A stretch of 64,000 nt of DNA from Acidimicrobiaceae bacterium (GTDB lineage: Bacteria; Actinomycetota; Acidimicrobiia; Acidimicrobiales; RAAP-2), in NCBI GenBank assembly GCA_003162475.1, contig PMOI01000016.1, forward strand, positions 267,629 through 331,628. The letters run 5' to 3'. Positions 1 through 9,329 of the stretch are shown one piece after another. How positions within the stretch are numbered: position 1 is the stretch's first letter; every line of letters starts with the position of its first letter. The notes under the pieces are model-generated. The model was given only the letters and a program-made list of their open reading frames with translations, was not told the origin of the DNA and made no database searches. Made by a program: the position numbers and the translations under genes.

Positions 1-276
1 CACTTCCAAGTTCGCGATCGCGGCACCCGACACGTCGGGCACGCTCATCCCGAGGACCAATGAGTACACGAGATTGCCGACCACGACGTTCTTCTTCTGT
101 ACGGTCTCGTTTTCGGCGAACCACGCGTTGGTGTGCAGCGGATGATGATTCATCGTGATCATGCAAAAGAGGTGGTCGTCCGCTTCGGTGATGGTCTTTC
201 CCGGCCAATGCTTGTAGACGTCGCCCACCTCGAAGTCCTCGAGGTGGCGGCCAAAGGGGCGATCGTAGGTGGTCAT
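1..276 (-). CDS. MaoC-like dehydratase family protein (partial, C-terminus outside window)
   Basis: Minus-strand translation from ATG at 276: MTTYDRPFGRHLEDFEVGDVYKHWPGKTITEADDHLFCMITMNHHPLHTNAWFA..., typical MaoC/hotdog hydratase motif with H-P-L-H. Confidence 0.8.
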   Translation of the reverse strand, partial: MTTYDRPFGRHLEDFEVGDVYKHWPGKTITEADDHLFCMITMNHHPLHTNAWFAENETVQKKNVVVGNLVYSLVLGMSVPDVSGAAIANLEV

Positions 277-310
277 TGCTCTCCCTGGCCTTTCAACGGC
301 CGAATCGGTC

Positions 311-751
311 TTACTCTTCCACGGCGAGTTCACGCGCGGGGCGCGTGGTGAACGAGACTAGGCCTCCCGGCAGCGTCTCGCCGTCGATGACCATACGCCA
401 GGTGAATCGTGCGCCGTCGGCCAGAGGAATCGGTCCGAAGTTGACCGCGATGGGCACGTCGACCGGCGTCCCGACGGGAACGTCCTCGGGCGCGGTGGCG
501 GAGAAATCCCCGCGCACTTCGATGATCTGCGAGCCGTCGGGCGTTTCGAAACGAACCTGCTGACCGTCGGCGTCTTCGAGAAAGAGTTCCCAGTGGTGCG
601 ACGTGTTGAACTCGTGCGAGTCAACCGCCACTTTGATGGCGACCGCCGAAGGGGTCGGGTCAGGACCGGTGATGGACCAACCGCCGCCGAGGATGTACAG
701 CTTGCCGTCGGCTACCTGCGCGGAGTCGGCGAGGATCATTGTTATATTCAC
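311..751 (-). CDS. Conserved hypothetical protein (DUF6941-like)
   Basis: 146 aa ORF from GTG at 751, preceded by TAGGCT + 6 nt (leaderless-type start). Confidence 0.6.
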   Translation of the reverse strand: MNITMILADSAQVADGKLYILGGGWSITGPDPTPSAVAIKVAVDSHEFNTSHHWELFLEDADGQQVRFETPDGSQIIEVRGDFSATAPEDVPVGTPVDVPIAVNFGPIPLADGARFTWRMVIDGETLPGGLVSFTTRPARELAVEE

Positions 752-800
752 CCAGCCAGCCTAGGCCGACGCGCATAAGAAGAACCTGTAAATTTCACGT

Positions 801-2411
801 ATGTCCACGCCCATGCTTGATCTTGACGTTGCCGCCGCTCTCATCGACCAAGCCGACGATGTGCTGACGGGCGCCGTACGACAACTCGCGACGCGCGGCG
901 GCGTCGACGCCAACGAAACGCTCGCCTACGACGTCGCGCACGCGGCGAGCGCCCTCGCGACGGCGCGTTCATCTCTCACGTACGCCGCCAAGGGCGAGGT
1001 CGAAGCGCAATTGGTCGCGACGTTCCTGGCGCTCGTGCTCGCGGACCTCGCGACGCGCGCGCTTGGACGCGAAGCGTCCTGGGGGTTGGACGCCGAGTGG
1101 TTCACACCCTTTCAATCGTTCGTCGCGACGTACCGCGACCCCTCGTTCCTCTCGACCCTCGCCGAGTCGCCGGGTCCTCGTCACTTGGGTGAGGACTTCG
1201 CAATGGTGGCCGAACTCTTTCACCGTTTCGCCGACGAGCAGGTGCGTCCCCACGCCGAACACGTGCATCGCACGAACGCCGACATTCCCGAATCGATCAT
1301 CGAAGGACTCAGCGAGCTCGGAGGTTTCGGTCTCTCCATTCCCGAGGCCTTCGGCGGATCCTCTAGCGGCGGCGAGTCGGAGTACGTGGGCATGGTGGTC
1401 GCCACCGAGGAACTCTCCTGGGCCAGCCTGGGCGTCGGCGGCTCGCTCATCACGCGACCCGAGATTCTCACGCGCGCCCTGCTGCACGGTGGCACGAAGG
1501 AACAGCAGGCGCACTGGCTCCCGCGTCTCGCCAGCGCCGAAACGCTCTGTGCCATCGCCGTCACCGAGCCGGACTACGGCTCTGACGTCGCCGGACTCAC
1601 CACGAGCGCCACGAAGACGATGGGCGGCTGGTTGATCAACGGCGCCAAGACGTGGTGCACGTTCGCGGCGCGCGCGGAGGTGTTGTTGTTGCTCGCGCGC
1701 ACCGACCCCGACCGCACGTTGGCCCATCGTGGCCTCTCGCTCTTTCTCGTCGAGAAGCCCCGAGGCGACAGCCACGGCTTCCTCTTCCACCAAGATTCGA
1801 AGAGCGAAGGTCGTGACGACGCTGACGGGCGCTTCGAGGGCCGGCCCATCGACACGATTGGCTATCGCGGTATGCACTCCTACGAACTGAGTTTCGACAA
1901 CTGGTTCGTACCCGACGAGAACCTCGTCGGTGCCGAAGCAGGACTCGGCAAGGGCTTCTACTACCAGATGGCCGGCTTCGAGAACGGGCGACTGCAGACC
2001 GCGGCGCGCGCCATCGGCGTCATGCAGGCCGCCTACGACGCGGCGCTCGAGTACGCGCGCACTCGAGTGGTCTTTGGCGAAGCGATCCTCGACTTCGAAC
2101 TCACGCGTACCAAGCTCGCCACCATGGCCGCCGTAATCCAGTGCGCCCGGCAGTTCTCACTCGACGTCGCGCGCCAAATGGGTCGAGGCAGCGGCACGCT
2201 CGAAGCGTCGATGGCCAAGGCCTACGTCTGTCGCGCCGCGGAGTGGGTGACGCGAGAGGCGATGCAGATCCACGGCGGCATGGGTTACGCCGAGGAGTAC
2301 CCAGTTAGTCGCTACTTCCTCGACGCCCGAGTGCTCTCGATCTTCGAAGGGGCCGACGAGACCCTCTGTCTCAAAGTCATCGCGCGGCGCCTGCTAGAGA
2401 ACGTCTCCTAG
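801..2411 (+). CDS. Acyl-CoA dehydrogenase family protein
   Basis: 536 aa; CAIAVTEPDYGSDVAGL, GGWLINGAKTWCT and QIHGGMGYAEEYPVSRYFLDARVLSIFEGADE are acyl-CoA dehydrogenase signatures. Confidence 0.9.
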   Translation: MSTPMLDLDVAAALIDQADDVLTGAVRQLATRGGVDANETLAYDVAHAASALATARSSLTYAAKGEVEAQLVATFLALVLADLATRALGREASWGLDAEWFTPFQSFVATYRDPSFLSTLAESPGPRHLGEDFAMVAELFHRFADEQVRPHAEHVHRTNADIPESIIEGLSELGGFGLSIPEAFGGSSSGGESEYVGMVVATEELSWASLGVGGSLITRPEILTRALLHGGTKEQQAHWLPRLASAETLCAIAVTEPDYGSDVAGLTTSATKTMGGWLINGAKTWCTFAARAEVLLLLARTDPDRTLAHRGLSLFLVEKPRGDSHGFLFHQDSKSEGRDDADGRFEGRPIDTIGYRGMHSYELSFDNWFVPDENLVGAEAGLGKGFYYQMAGFENGRLQTAARAIGVMQAAYDAALEYARTRVVFGEAILDFELTRTKLATMAAVIQCARQFSLDVARQMGRGSGTLEASMAKAYVCRAAEWVTREAMQIHGGMGYAEEYPVSRYFLDARVLSIFEGADETLCLKVIARRLLENVS

Positions 2412-2414
2412 GCG

Positions 2415-3614
2415 TCACGCCTCGTCGATGGTGAAGGGCTTGTGCACCGCGCCGAGCGTGATGCCAGCCGAATGGAGGTCCGGCGACTCACCGCGAGCCT
2501 GTTGGGCCTTCAGGGCAGCGCGCTCCCAACGCTCTTCGACGTGGCCGTACTTCCAATAGCTCAGCGCGAAGACCCACGTGGCCACGAACATCCCCACGAT
2601 CACGAAACCGGCCTTGTTGATGTTGAAGGCGGCCGCGTAGTTCCAGAGCCCACCCTTCAACTTGACCTCTTGCGTGAGGACCTGCATCAACTCGAGCGTG
2701 CCGATGAAGAAGGCGACGAGAACGCTCAGCCCGGTGATGGCGATGTTGTAGTACACCTTGCGCACGGGCTTGGAGAAGGCCCAGCCGTAGGCGAAGTTCA
2801 TGAACGAACCGTCAATCGTGTCGAGCAGACTCATGCCGGCTGCGAAGAGGAGCGGCAGACTGAGGATTGCCCACAGCGGCAGTCCGGCCGCGACGGACGA
2901 TCCGGCCAGGACCAAAAAGGCGACCTCGGTGGCGGTGTCGAAACCGAGACCGAAGAGCACACCGACCGGGTACATCTTCCACGGCGCGTCCACCGAACGC
3001 GCGAGTGGCCCGAAGAACCGCATCATGAAGCCTCGAGCGTTGAGGTGCTTTTCGAGTTCGGCGTCGTTGAAACGACCTTGGCGCATCTGGAGAAAGAGTC
3101 GCACGATGCCCACCAGGATGATGAGGTTTAACGTCGCGATCAGGTAAAGGAACCCTCCCGACACGCTGGTACCGATGAGCGTGCCGTAGTGGTGCAGCGA
3201 CGAGTGCGCGTTACGGACCTGACCACCGAGGGCGCGAGCACCGAGGCCGAGCAGCACCGTGAGGGCGAAAACGATGGTCGAATGGCCGAGCGAGAAGAAG
3301 AAGCCCACCGACATCGGACGCTTGCCCTCGGTCATGAACTTTCTCGTCGTGTTGTCAATGGCGGCGATGTGGTCGGCGTCGAAGGCGTGGCGCATACCAA
3401 GGGTGTAGGCCAGCACGCCCGTGCCCACGCCGAGTAACTTGCCACTGCCCGCGCCGAAGTGTTGGCTCGCGGCGTAAATGAGAATGCCCCAACCGGCGAC
3501 GTGCAAGAACACGATGAAGCCGAACATTCCATAAAGCCGACGCCACTCCGAGGGAGTAAACGACGCCCGCAGTCGGGCTCGTCTCGAGGTTGGCGCGTCG
3601 GTTACGGTGGCCAT
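2415..3614 (-). CDS. NiCoT family nickel/cobalt transporter
   Basis: RHAFDADHIAAIDNTTRK (NiCoT signature) and LGFDTATEVAFL; start set to internal ATG at 3614 because TAAGGT lies 6 nt upstream. Confidence 0.9.
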   Translation of the reverse strand: MATVTDAPTSRRARLRASFTPSEWRRLYGMFGFIVFLHVAGWGILIYAASQHFGAGSGKLLGVGTGVLAYTLGMRHAFDADHIAAIDNTTRKFMTEGKRPMSVGFFFSLGHSTIVFALTVLLGLGARALGGQVRNAHSSLHHYGTLIGTSVSGGFLYLIATLNLIILVGIVRLFLQMRQGRFNDAELEKHLNARGFMMRFFGPLARSVDAPWKMYPVGVLFGLGFDTATEVAFLVLAGSSVAAGLPLWAILSLPLLFAAGMSLLDTIDGSFMNFAYGWAFSKPVRKVYYNIAITGLSVLVAFFIGTLELMQVLTQEVKLKGGLWNYAAAFNINKAGFVIVGMFVATWVFALSYWKYGHVEERWERAALKAQQARGESPDLHSAGITLGAVHKPFTIDEA

Positions 3615-3621
3615 GCGCATA

Positions 3622-3648
3622 CCTTAATAGGAGAGTCTCCTAGTAAGG
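3622..3648. promoter_or_regulatory. 27-bp near-perfect palindrome (putative operator) overlapping the predicted NiCoT promoter
   Basis: CCTTAATAGGAGA-G-TCTCCTAGTAAGG; 12 of 13 pairs complementary about a single central base; predicted -10 TAAGGT (minus, 3621-3626) lies at its edge. Confidence 0.75.
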
Positions 3649-3652
3649 GGAA

Positions 3653-4591
3653 TTACTTCGGCGAGCGGGTCATGCCTGATCGTGAGCCGCGCGCCACGAA
3701 GGAGTTCGCGATCTTCGCCGAAGCTTCGTCGATCATCTCGTCACCGAACATCACGGCGCCCGTACGTTCGTCGTCGGTCGCGACCTTATAGGCGTCGAGG
3801 ATGTCGAAGGACTTGTCGAAGAGTTCTTGACTCGGCGAGTAGACCTCGTTCAAGACCAAGGCTTGGTCGGGCGTCAGGGCCCACTTGCCGTCGAAGCCGT
3901 AGGACGCGGTGATGTTGGCGGCGAAACGAAGCGCGTCGAGATCGCGCACCTTGAGGAACGGTCCGTCGATGACGTGCAGTCCGTTCGCTCGGCCGGCCAT
4001 CAAGATCTTCGAGAAGACGTAGGTGAAGGGATTCGAAGGACCCTCGTGGATCGTCTCGTCGATCGTCGTCACCGGCATCCCAATGGACGCGGCGAAGTCG
4101 GCGGGGCCAAAGACGATGGACTCGAGACGAGGGGACGATCCACAGATCTCCTCCACGTTGATCAGGCCTTCCGCCGTCTCAATCTGGGCCTCGATGCCGA
4201 TGTGACCCTGCGCCAAACCGGCGTTCGCTTCGACCTGGCTAAGCAAGAGGTCGAGTGCCACGACGTCTGAGGCCCGACGGACCTTGGGTAGCATGACCTC
4301 GTCCAAACGCTCGCCGGCGTTCCCGACGACGTCGATGACGTCGCCGTACGTCCACGGCGTGTCCCACGCGTTTATCCGCACGCACAAGACCCGGTCGTCC
4401 CAGTCGAGGGTCTTAATGGCGTTGACCACCTTGACGCGCGCGCCCACCTTCTCCTTGGGCGCGACGGAGTCCTCCAGATCGAGAAAGGAGAAGTCCGCGG
4501 TCGCCGTGGGCGCCTTCGCGAGGAACCGATCGGACGAACCTGGTGTCGAAAGACAGGAGCGACGTGGGAGAGGACGGGAGCGCTGCGACAT
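3653..4591 (-). CDS. HpcH/HpaI aldolase / citrate lyase beta-subunit-like CoA ester lyase
   Basis: LDLEDSVAPKEKVGAR, RINAWDTPWTYGD, IEAQIETAEGLINVEEI, GPADFAASIG; start at 4591 supported by TAGGCT + 7 nt upstream. Confidence 0.85.
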   Translation of the reverse strand: MSQRSRPLPRRSCLSTPGSSDRFLAKAPTATADFSFLDLEDSVAPKEKVGARVKVVNAIKTLDWDDRVLCVRINAWDTPWTYGDVIDVVGNAGERLDEVMLPKVRRASDVVALDLLLSQVEANAGLAQGHIGIEAQIETAEGLINVEEICGSSPRLESIVFGPADFAASIGMPVTTIDETIHEGPSNPFTYVFSKILMAGRANGLHVIDGPFLKVRDLDALRFAANITASYGFDGKWALTPDQALVLNEVYSPSQELFDKSFDILDAYKVATDDERTGAVMFGDEMIDEASAKIANSFVARGSRSGMTRSPK

Positions 4592-4745
4592 GTCGCCGAG
4601 CCTACGCGCGAGGCCACACGCGAGCGGATTTTCGTACCGGCGTCCGCGGACATTGTGCGTCGTAATACCTCGATGACCAGGAACTACGTGGAGCCTCTCC
4701 CCCATCGAGCCGGCGGGGACGGGGCTCGCCAACTAACCTGGTCGA

Positions 4746-5849
4746 GTGACTGACGTTGAGCACTGGTTGCTGTCAATACTGCAACCAGCGAAGGATCGCC
4801 ACCGCCTGAGGTGGTTTTTTTCCTTTTTGGCCGTCCTCGCGGTTTCTTCAACCACGATGTCGGTCGTGTCGCGCACGGCCGGCGCCTCGAGTCTCACGAA
4901 CGACCGCGCCAAGGCCGCGATCTTGTTGGACCAGATCAATCGCACCGACGCCCAGGTCGGTCGCCTCGGCGAGAAGTACGACGTAGCGCTGGTCAAGCTC
5001 CACGCGTTCAACGCCGAGATCGCCAACACCAAGGCCACCGTCGCCGCGATCGAAAAGAACGTCTCGAAGGGCAACAGTCAACTTCGCTCCGACGTGATCT
5101 TCTCCTACGTCACGAACGGCGGGTCGCAGAGCAACAATCCCCTCTTCTCGAAGAACGCCTCCAAGACCGGCGCGAGGAACGTCTACTCCCAGCTGGCCGC
5201 CGGCAATATCAACACCACGATCGCGAGTCTTAAGAGCAACCGCATCAAACTCACTCGTGAGCGTGGCCAACTGGCCGCCGAAGACCACCACGCTCGCTCA
5301 CTCACGGTCGACGCTGCCCATTCGCTGCACACGGCCAAGATCATCCAGAGTGGACTGCACAACACCCTCTCGCACGTCAAGGGCCAGATCGCGATCTACC
5401 TCAGCGAGGCCGAAGCGGCCGCCACCGCGGCGTCGGCGGCCACGCTCAACAGCGCCACGCCGACGTTGAACATTCCCGCGCCCCCGCCCGACTCCAAGGC
5501 GAACATCGCCATCATTGCGGCCGAGGGTTACATCGGTACGCCCTACGTGTGGGGTGGCGCCAGTAAGTCCGGCGTGGACTGCTCGGGTCTCATCATGTTG
5601 GCGTACGAGGCAGCAGGCATTGACTTTCCTCACTACTCCGGCGCCATGTACGACGACACGATGCGCGTGCCCCTCGTCGACATCCAGCCCGGCGACTTGC
5701 TCTTCTACGGCTACAACGGCGACGATCATGTCGCGATGTACGTCGGCCACGGTGACATGATCGAGGCCGAGATGACTGGCACCGTCGTGCACATCGTGCC
5801 GGTTCGACTCGGATACGGGTTCGTAGGTCTCGGTCGCCCGCGGGCCTAG
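4746..5849 (+). CDS. Secreted NlpC/P60 (C40) peptidoglycan hydrolase with N-terminal coiled coil
   Basis: GTG start; N-terminal hydrophobic segment, coiled-coil region, then GTPYVWGGASKSGVDCSGLIMLAYEAAGIDFPHYSGAMYD...GDLLFYG...DDHVAMYVG. Confidence 0.9.
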   Translation: MTDVEHWLLSILQPAKDRHRLRWFFSFLAVLAVSSTTMSVVSRTAGASSLTNDRAKAAILLDQINRTDAQVGRLGEKYDVALVKLHAFNAEIANTKATVAAIEKNVSKGNSQLRSDVIFSYVTNGGSQSNNPLFSKNASKTGARNVYSQLAAGNINTTIASLKSNRIKLTRERGQLAAEDHHARSLTVDAAHSLHTAKIIQSGLHNTLSHVKGQIAIYLSEAEAAATAASAATLNSATPTLNIPAPPPDSKANIAIIAAEGYIGTPYVWGGASKSGVDCSGLIMLAYEAAGIDFPHYSGAMYDDTMRVPLVDIQPGDLLFYGYNGDDHVAMYVGHGDMIEAEMTGTVVHIVPVRLGYGFVGLGRPRA

Positions 5850-5851
5850 GC

Positions 5852-6634
5852 GTGTCGGGCTTTCCCACTTCGTTTCACGTCGGTCCGCTGGTCTTTCACA
5901 CTTACGGATTTGGCCTCGCGATCGCTGCCTACGTCGCATTCATCTACGCGCGACGTCGTCTAGGTCGCGCCGGCGTCAACGTCGAGCCGTTCACCCGCTA
6001 CACGGTCTGGCTACTCGTCAGTGGCCTCGTCGGAGCGCGGCTGGCGACCATCGCGACCAATTGGAACTACTACAGCGGTCACTTCGGACGTTGGATCGCG
6101 GTGTGGCAGGGCGGCCTCTCGAGTTTTGGCGGGATCGCGCTCGCCCTCGTGGTGGGACTCATCTTGCAACGCCGATGGTGGCCCGAGACCCAACTCACGA
6201 AATTCACCGACGCCCTGGTGCCCGCGCTCATCGCGGGCTGGGCCCTCGGTCGGGTTCTCGGACCCCAGTTCATGGTGGACGGCGGAGGTCACGTGACCAG
6301 CCAGTGGTTCGGTCTTCACTACGCCGGCCAAGTGGGTAAGCGCGTGCCGGTTCCCCTCATCCAAGGGGCCGAAGACGCCATTTTGTGGCTCGCCCTCCTT
6401 GGCGTGGAGAGGTTTCGTCGCACGTACACGGTGGGTGTCGTCACTGGCCTCGGCATGATCGTGTGGGGCCTCGTGCGCGCGCTGGACGAGCGACTCCTCT
6501 TGGGTCAGGAGTCCCACAGCGGATCGATTGGCGTGCAACTCGCGGGCGTCGCGCTCGCCGTTGGCGGGGTCATCACCTTGATCGTCCATCGTCCTCGACG
6601 AGTCGCGATGAGTACCACCACGACCTCGAGTTAA
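5852..6634 (+). CDS. lgt: Prolipoprotein diacylglyceryl transferase family (Lgt-like) membrane protein
   Basis: HTYGFGLAIAAYVAF, GLVGARL, WQGGLSSFGGIALAL, GRVLGPQFM, HYAGQ...PVPLIQGAEDAILW; multi-TM. Confidence 0.75.
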   Translation: MSGFPTSFHVGPLVFHTYGFGLAIAAYVAFIYARRRLGRAGVNVEPFTRYTVWLLVSGLVGARLATIATNWNYYSGHFGRWIAVWQGGLSSFGGIALALVVGLILQRRWWPETQLTKFTDALVPALIAGWALGRVLGPQFMVDGGGHVTSQWFGLHYAGQVGKRVPVPLIQGAEDAILWLALLGVERFRRTYTVGVVTGLGMIVWGLVRALDERLLLGQESHSGSIGVQLAGVALAVGGVITLIVHRPRRVAMSTTTTSS

Positions 6635-7647
6635 GTCAGCGAGTTCCACTCCGGGGTCGTGAGCTGAGCGAGTTGTTGGAGGGGTTCGAGACCCGCGTTC
6701 GCTACGACGACGCGTTCGTCGCCCACGTAGGAGACGTGGTCGAGACCCACCCGACGCCAGGGCTGAAAGAGCGTTCGCGCCGGCGAGGGATTCGAGTAGA
6801 TCGGACGGACCAGCAGCTCATCGCTGGAGGCTGCGACGACCAACACCGGACGATCCTTCGACTTCAGGTCGGGCTGGTCGCGGTCTTGGGCGTCGAAGGG
6901 AATGTCGACGACAAGGACGGCGCCCACCAAGGGATGCTCGGCGTCGAATCGACTGGTCTCGAGGGGTGTCAGCAGCAGACGGCGACGTTCCTCGGATGTA
7001 GGTCGCGTCACGCTCGGGGGTGTCACGCTGGCGTCGGGTCGGGTGGGGCCGCCCTTGGCCTTGGTGGGACGCGGCGGGCGCGCCGACGAGGCACTCTTTC
7101 GTCGTCGCTTCTCATCCTCTCGACGATTTCTTCGTTGTTCTCGAACCTCCGCGCTCACTTCCCTCGGTGCAGCTAACACCGTCGGCGCGACCACGTCGGG
7201 CAACGCGGGCAGTGAGAACGCCGGGCGCTCTTCAAGGAGTCGTCGGCAGTGCGCGGCGGCTGGAAACGACTCGCCAACGGCGTGGGCGAGCACCGCGACA
7301 ACGTCGTCGATCGACGACCCCGACGTGAGTAGTTGGTCGACCGCCTCGCTGAGTTGATCGTAGGTGGGGCTCTCGGCGTGTTCGCCGAGGAGTTCAATCG
7401 TCTTTTCCAGAGGAGCGAGCGCCATAACCTCCAGAAGACCCCTGAGAGCGGCGAGGGGCGCCGTCGTGGCGAAGACCGTCACGTCGCGGCGCTGTTGGAG
7501 TTGGCGAAGCGGCACACCCACCACCGCGCTCACCTTGGCGTGGGCGCGAAGATCGAGCGAGTCGGCCGCGCGTAGCGTCACCTCGGGATCGATCTTTAAG
7601 AAGGCGGCACGAACAATGGTGGTGGCGTTAGCCAACGCGTCAGTCAT
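6631..7647 (-). CDS. Hypothetical protein with N-terminal helical domain and C-terminal PemK/MazF-like domain
   Basis: C-terminal VGAVLVVDIPFDAQDRDQPDLKSKDRPVLVVAAS...VRPIYSNPSP resembles PemK/MazF beta-barrel; N-terminal ~130 aa helical. Confidence 0.55.
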   Translation of the reverse strand: MTDALANATTIVRAAFLKIDPEVTLRAADSLDLRAHAKVSAVVGVPLRQLQQRRDVTVFATTAPLAALRGLLEVMALAPLEKTIELLGEHAESPTYDQLSEAVDQLLTSGSSIDDVVAVLAHAVGESFPAAAHCRRLLEERPAFSLPALPDVVAPTVLAAPREVSAEVREQRRNRREDEKRRRKSASSARPPRPTKAKGGPTRPDASVTPPSVTRPTSEERRRLLLTPLETSRFDAEHPLVGAVLVVDIPFDAQDRDQPDLKSKDRPVLVVAASSDELLVRPIYSNPSPARTLFQPWRRVGLDHVSYVGDERVVVANAGLEPLQQLAQLTTPEWNSLT

Positions 7648-7653
7648 GAACTC

Positions 7654-8796
7654 CTACTTCAGCAGGTGCTTGGCGACAACCACGCGTTGAACCTGGTTGG
7701 TGCCCTCGTAGATCTGAGTGATTTTGGCGTCGCGCATGAAACGCTCCACGGGAAAATCCTTGGTGAAACCGTAGCCGCCGAGTAGCTGCACGGCGTCGGT
7801 GGTCACGCTCATGGCGGTGTCCGACGCGAACGACTTCGCCGCGGCGCCGAGGTAGCCGAGCGTCTCGTCCGGGTCGTCCCCGTCGATCGTCGCGCAGGCG
7901 CGGTACACGAGAGCACGCGCCGCCTCGGTGCGTATTGCCATATCGGCCAACATGAAGCGAAGACCCTGGAGCTCGGCGATCGGGGCGCCGAATGCCTTTC
8001 GTCCCATCATGTACTGACCTGCGTAGTCAACGGCACCCTGGGAAATACCCACCGCCTGGGCGCCGATGGTGGGACGCGAGCGGTCCAGGGTGTGCATAGC
8101 GATCTTGAAACCGTCGCCTTCTTCACCAATTCGGTGCGTCGCCGGCACGCGCACGTTGTCAAAGACGACCTCGCCCGTGGGCGACGCGCGAAGACCCATC
8201 TTGTCCTCGTGCTTCGGAAACTGAACGCCCCAGCCCTTCTCGACCAGGAAGCAGCTGATCCCGCGTCCACCGGCGCTGGGGTCGGTCTTAGCGAAGACCG
8301 TGTACGTCTCGGACACCCCGGAGTTGGTGATCCAGTACTTCGAACCGTTGAGGACGTAATCGTCGCCGTCACGTTCAGCGCGACAGCGCATCGCCGCGAC
8401 GTCCGATCCGGCGTCGGCTTCCGACAGGCAGTAGCTCGCTTGTATGTCCCCCGAAGCCACGCGCGGCAGATATTCGCGCTTGAGCTCTTCGGAGCCGAAG
8501 TTCATGACGGGCAACATGCCCAACTTCGTGATCAGCATCGTCACCGACGTCGACGCGCAGCCGCGCGCGAGCTCTTCGGCCATGATGGCCTGGGTCACCA
8601 TGTCGGCGCCCGCGCCGCCGTACGCTTCGGGCACGCCGAGCGCCGAGAGTTCCATCTCCACGCAGGCGTCGAAGCTGTCCTGGGGGAAGATCTGCTCGCG
8701 GTCGTAACGTGCGGCGTTGGGCGCGACGCGCTGATCTACGAAACTGCGCAGTACGTCACGAAAACTTCGTTGTTCATCCGTGAGGTCAAAACTCAT
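7654..8796 (-). CDS. Acyl-CoA dehydrogenase
   Basis: 380 aa; ASYCLSEADAGSDVAAMRCRAERDGDDYVLNGSKYWITN and LLGGYGFTKDFPVERFMRDAKITQIYEGTNQVQRVV. Confidence 0.93.
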   Translation of the reverse strand: MSFDLTDEQRSFRDVLRSFVDQRVAPNAARYDREQIFPQDSFDACVEMELSALGVPEAYGGAGADMVTQAIMAEELARGCASTSVTMLITKLGMLPVMNFGSEELKREYLPRVASGDIQASYCLSEADAGSDVAAMRCRAERDGDDYVLNGSKYWITNSGVSETYTVFAKTDPSAGGRGISCFLVEKGWGVQFPKHEDKMGLRASPTGEVVFDNVRVPATHRIGEEGDGFKIAMHTLDRSRPTIGAQAVGISQGAVDYAGQYMMGRKAFGAPIAELQGLRFMLADMAIRTEAARALVYRACATIDGDDPDETLGYLGAAAKSFASDTAMSVTTDAVQLLGGYGFTKDFPVERFMRDAKITQIYEGTNQVQRVVVAKHLLK

Positions 8797-8822
8797 TACG
8801 TTTCCTTAACTACGTTGAAGAT

Positions 8823-9299
8823 CTAGTGCGGCGAGGCGGCGCCGTTCGCGCCCGTCGTGAGCAGCTCCGCCGAGACCGCGTCAACGAAACGGCGTTGTGC
8901 CGCGTAACTGTGCGCGAGACCTCGAAAGGGCGTGGTCGTCGCGCGTGAAACCGGCGACGTCGTGCGAAGTCCGAAGTGGTCCATGGCAACGTGCACGTCA
9001 GAGAGTGTGGGGCCACGCCCGACGACGCTCGCGCGCTTGGCGGCGACAGCGGCCACGCCCACGATGACGTCGTGCAGGTCCTCGTGATGATCGAAGCTCA
9101 ACTTCTTGCACTCGCGGTCGGCGATCGTGAGCGCGTAACCCTCGCCCGGCGCGGGCGTGCCGAGACCCGTGCCGCTCACGCGGTGCGCGGAGTGCTCGAG
9201 ACCCGGTTTGCGTGCGCGTCCCAACTCGGGCGTCGCGGTGACCATCGTTGGTCGTACTTCGCCGGTGAGGGGAACGGGAGAGAACGACGGTTGGGCCAC
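8823..9299 (-). CDS. Hypothetical protein
   Basis: 158 aa ORF, GTG start preceded by TAACCT + 7 nt; fills the gap between two same-strand genes. Confidence 0.5.
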   Translation of the reverse strand: MAQPSFSPVPLTGEVRPTMVTATPELGRARKPGLEHSAHRVSGTGLGTPAPGEGYALTIADRECKKLSFDHHEDLHDVIVGVAAVAAKRASVVGRGPTLSDVHVAMDHFGLRTTSPVSRATTTPFRGLAHSYAAQRRFVDAVSAELLTTGANGAASPH

Positions 9300-9329
9300 G
9301 CGTTCGAGGTTATCGCTCTACGAGAGCCA

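Noticed and set aside
969-1877. 302-aa minus-strand ORF opposite the first acyl-CoA dehydrogenase
   Set aside because: Antisense shadow ORF; no domain recognised.
4592-4732. N-terminal extension of the citrate-lyase-like ORF to 4732
   Set aside because: Extra residues are not family-like, and TAGGCT + 7 nt upstream of 4591 supports the shorter protein.
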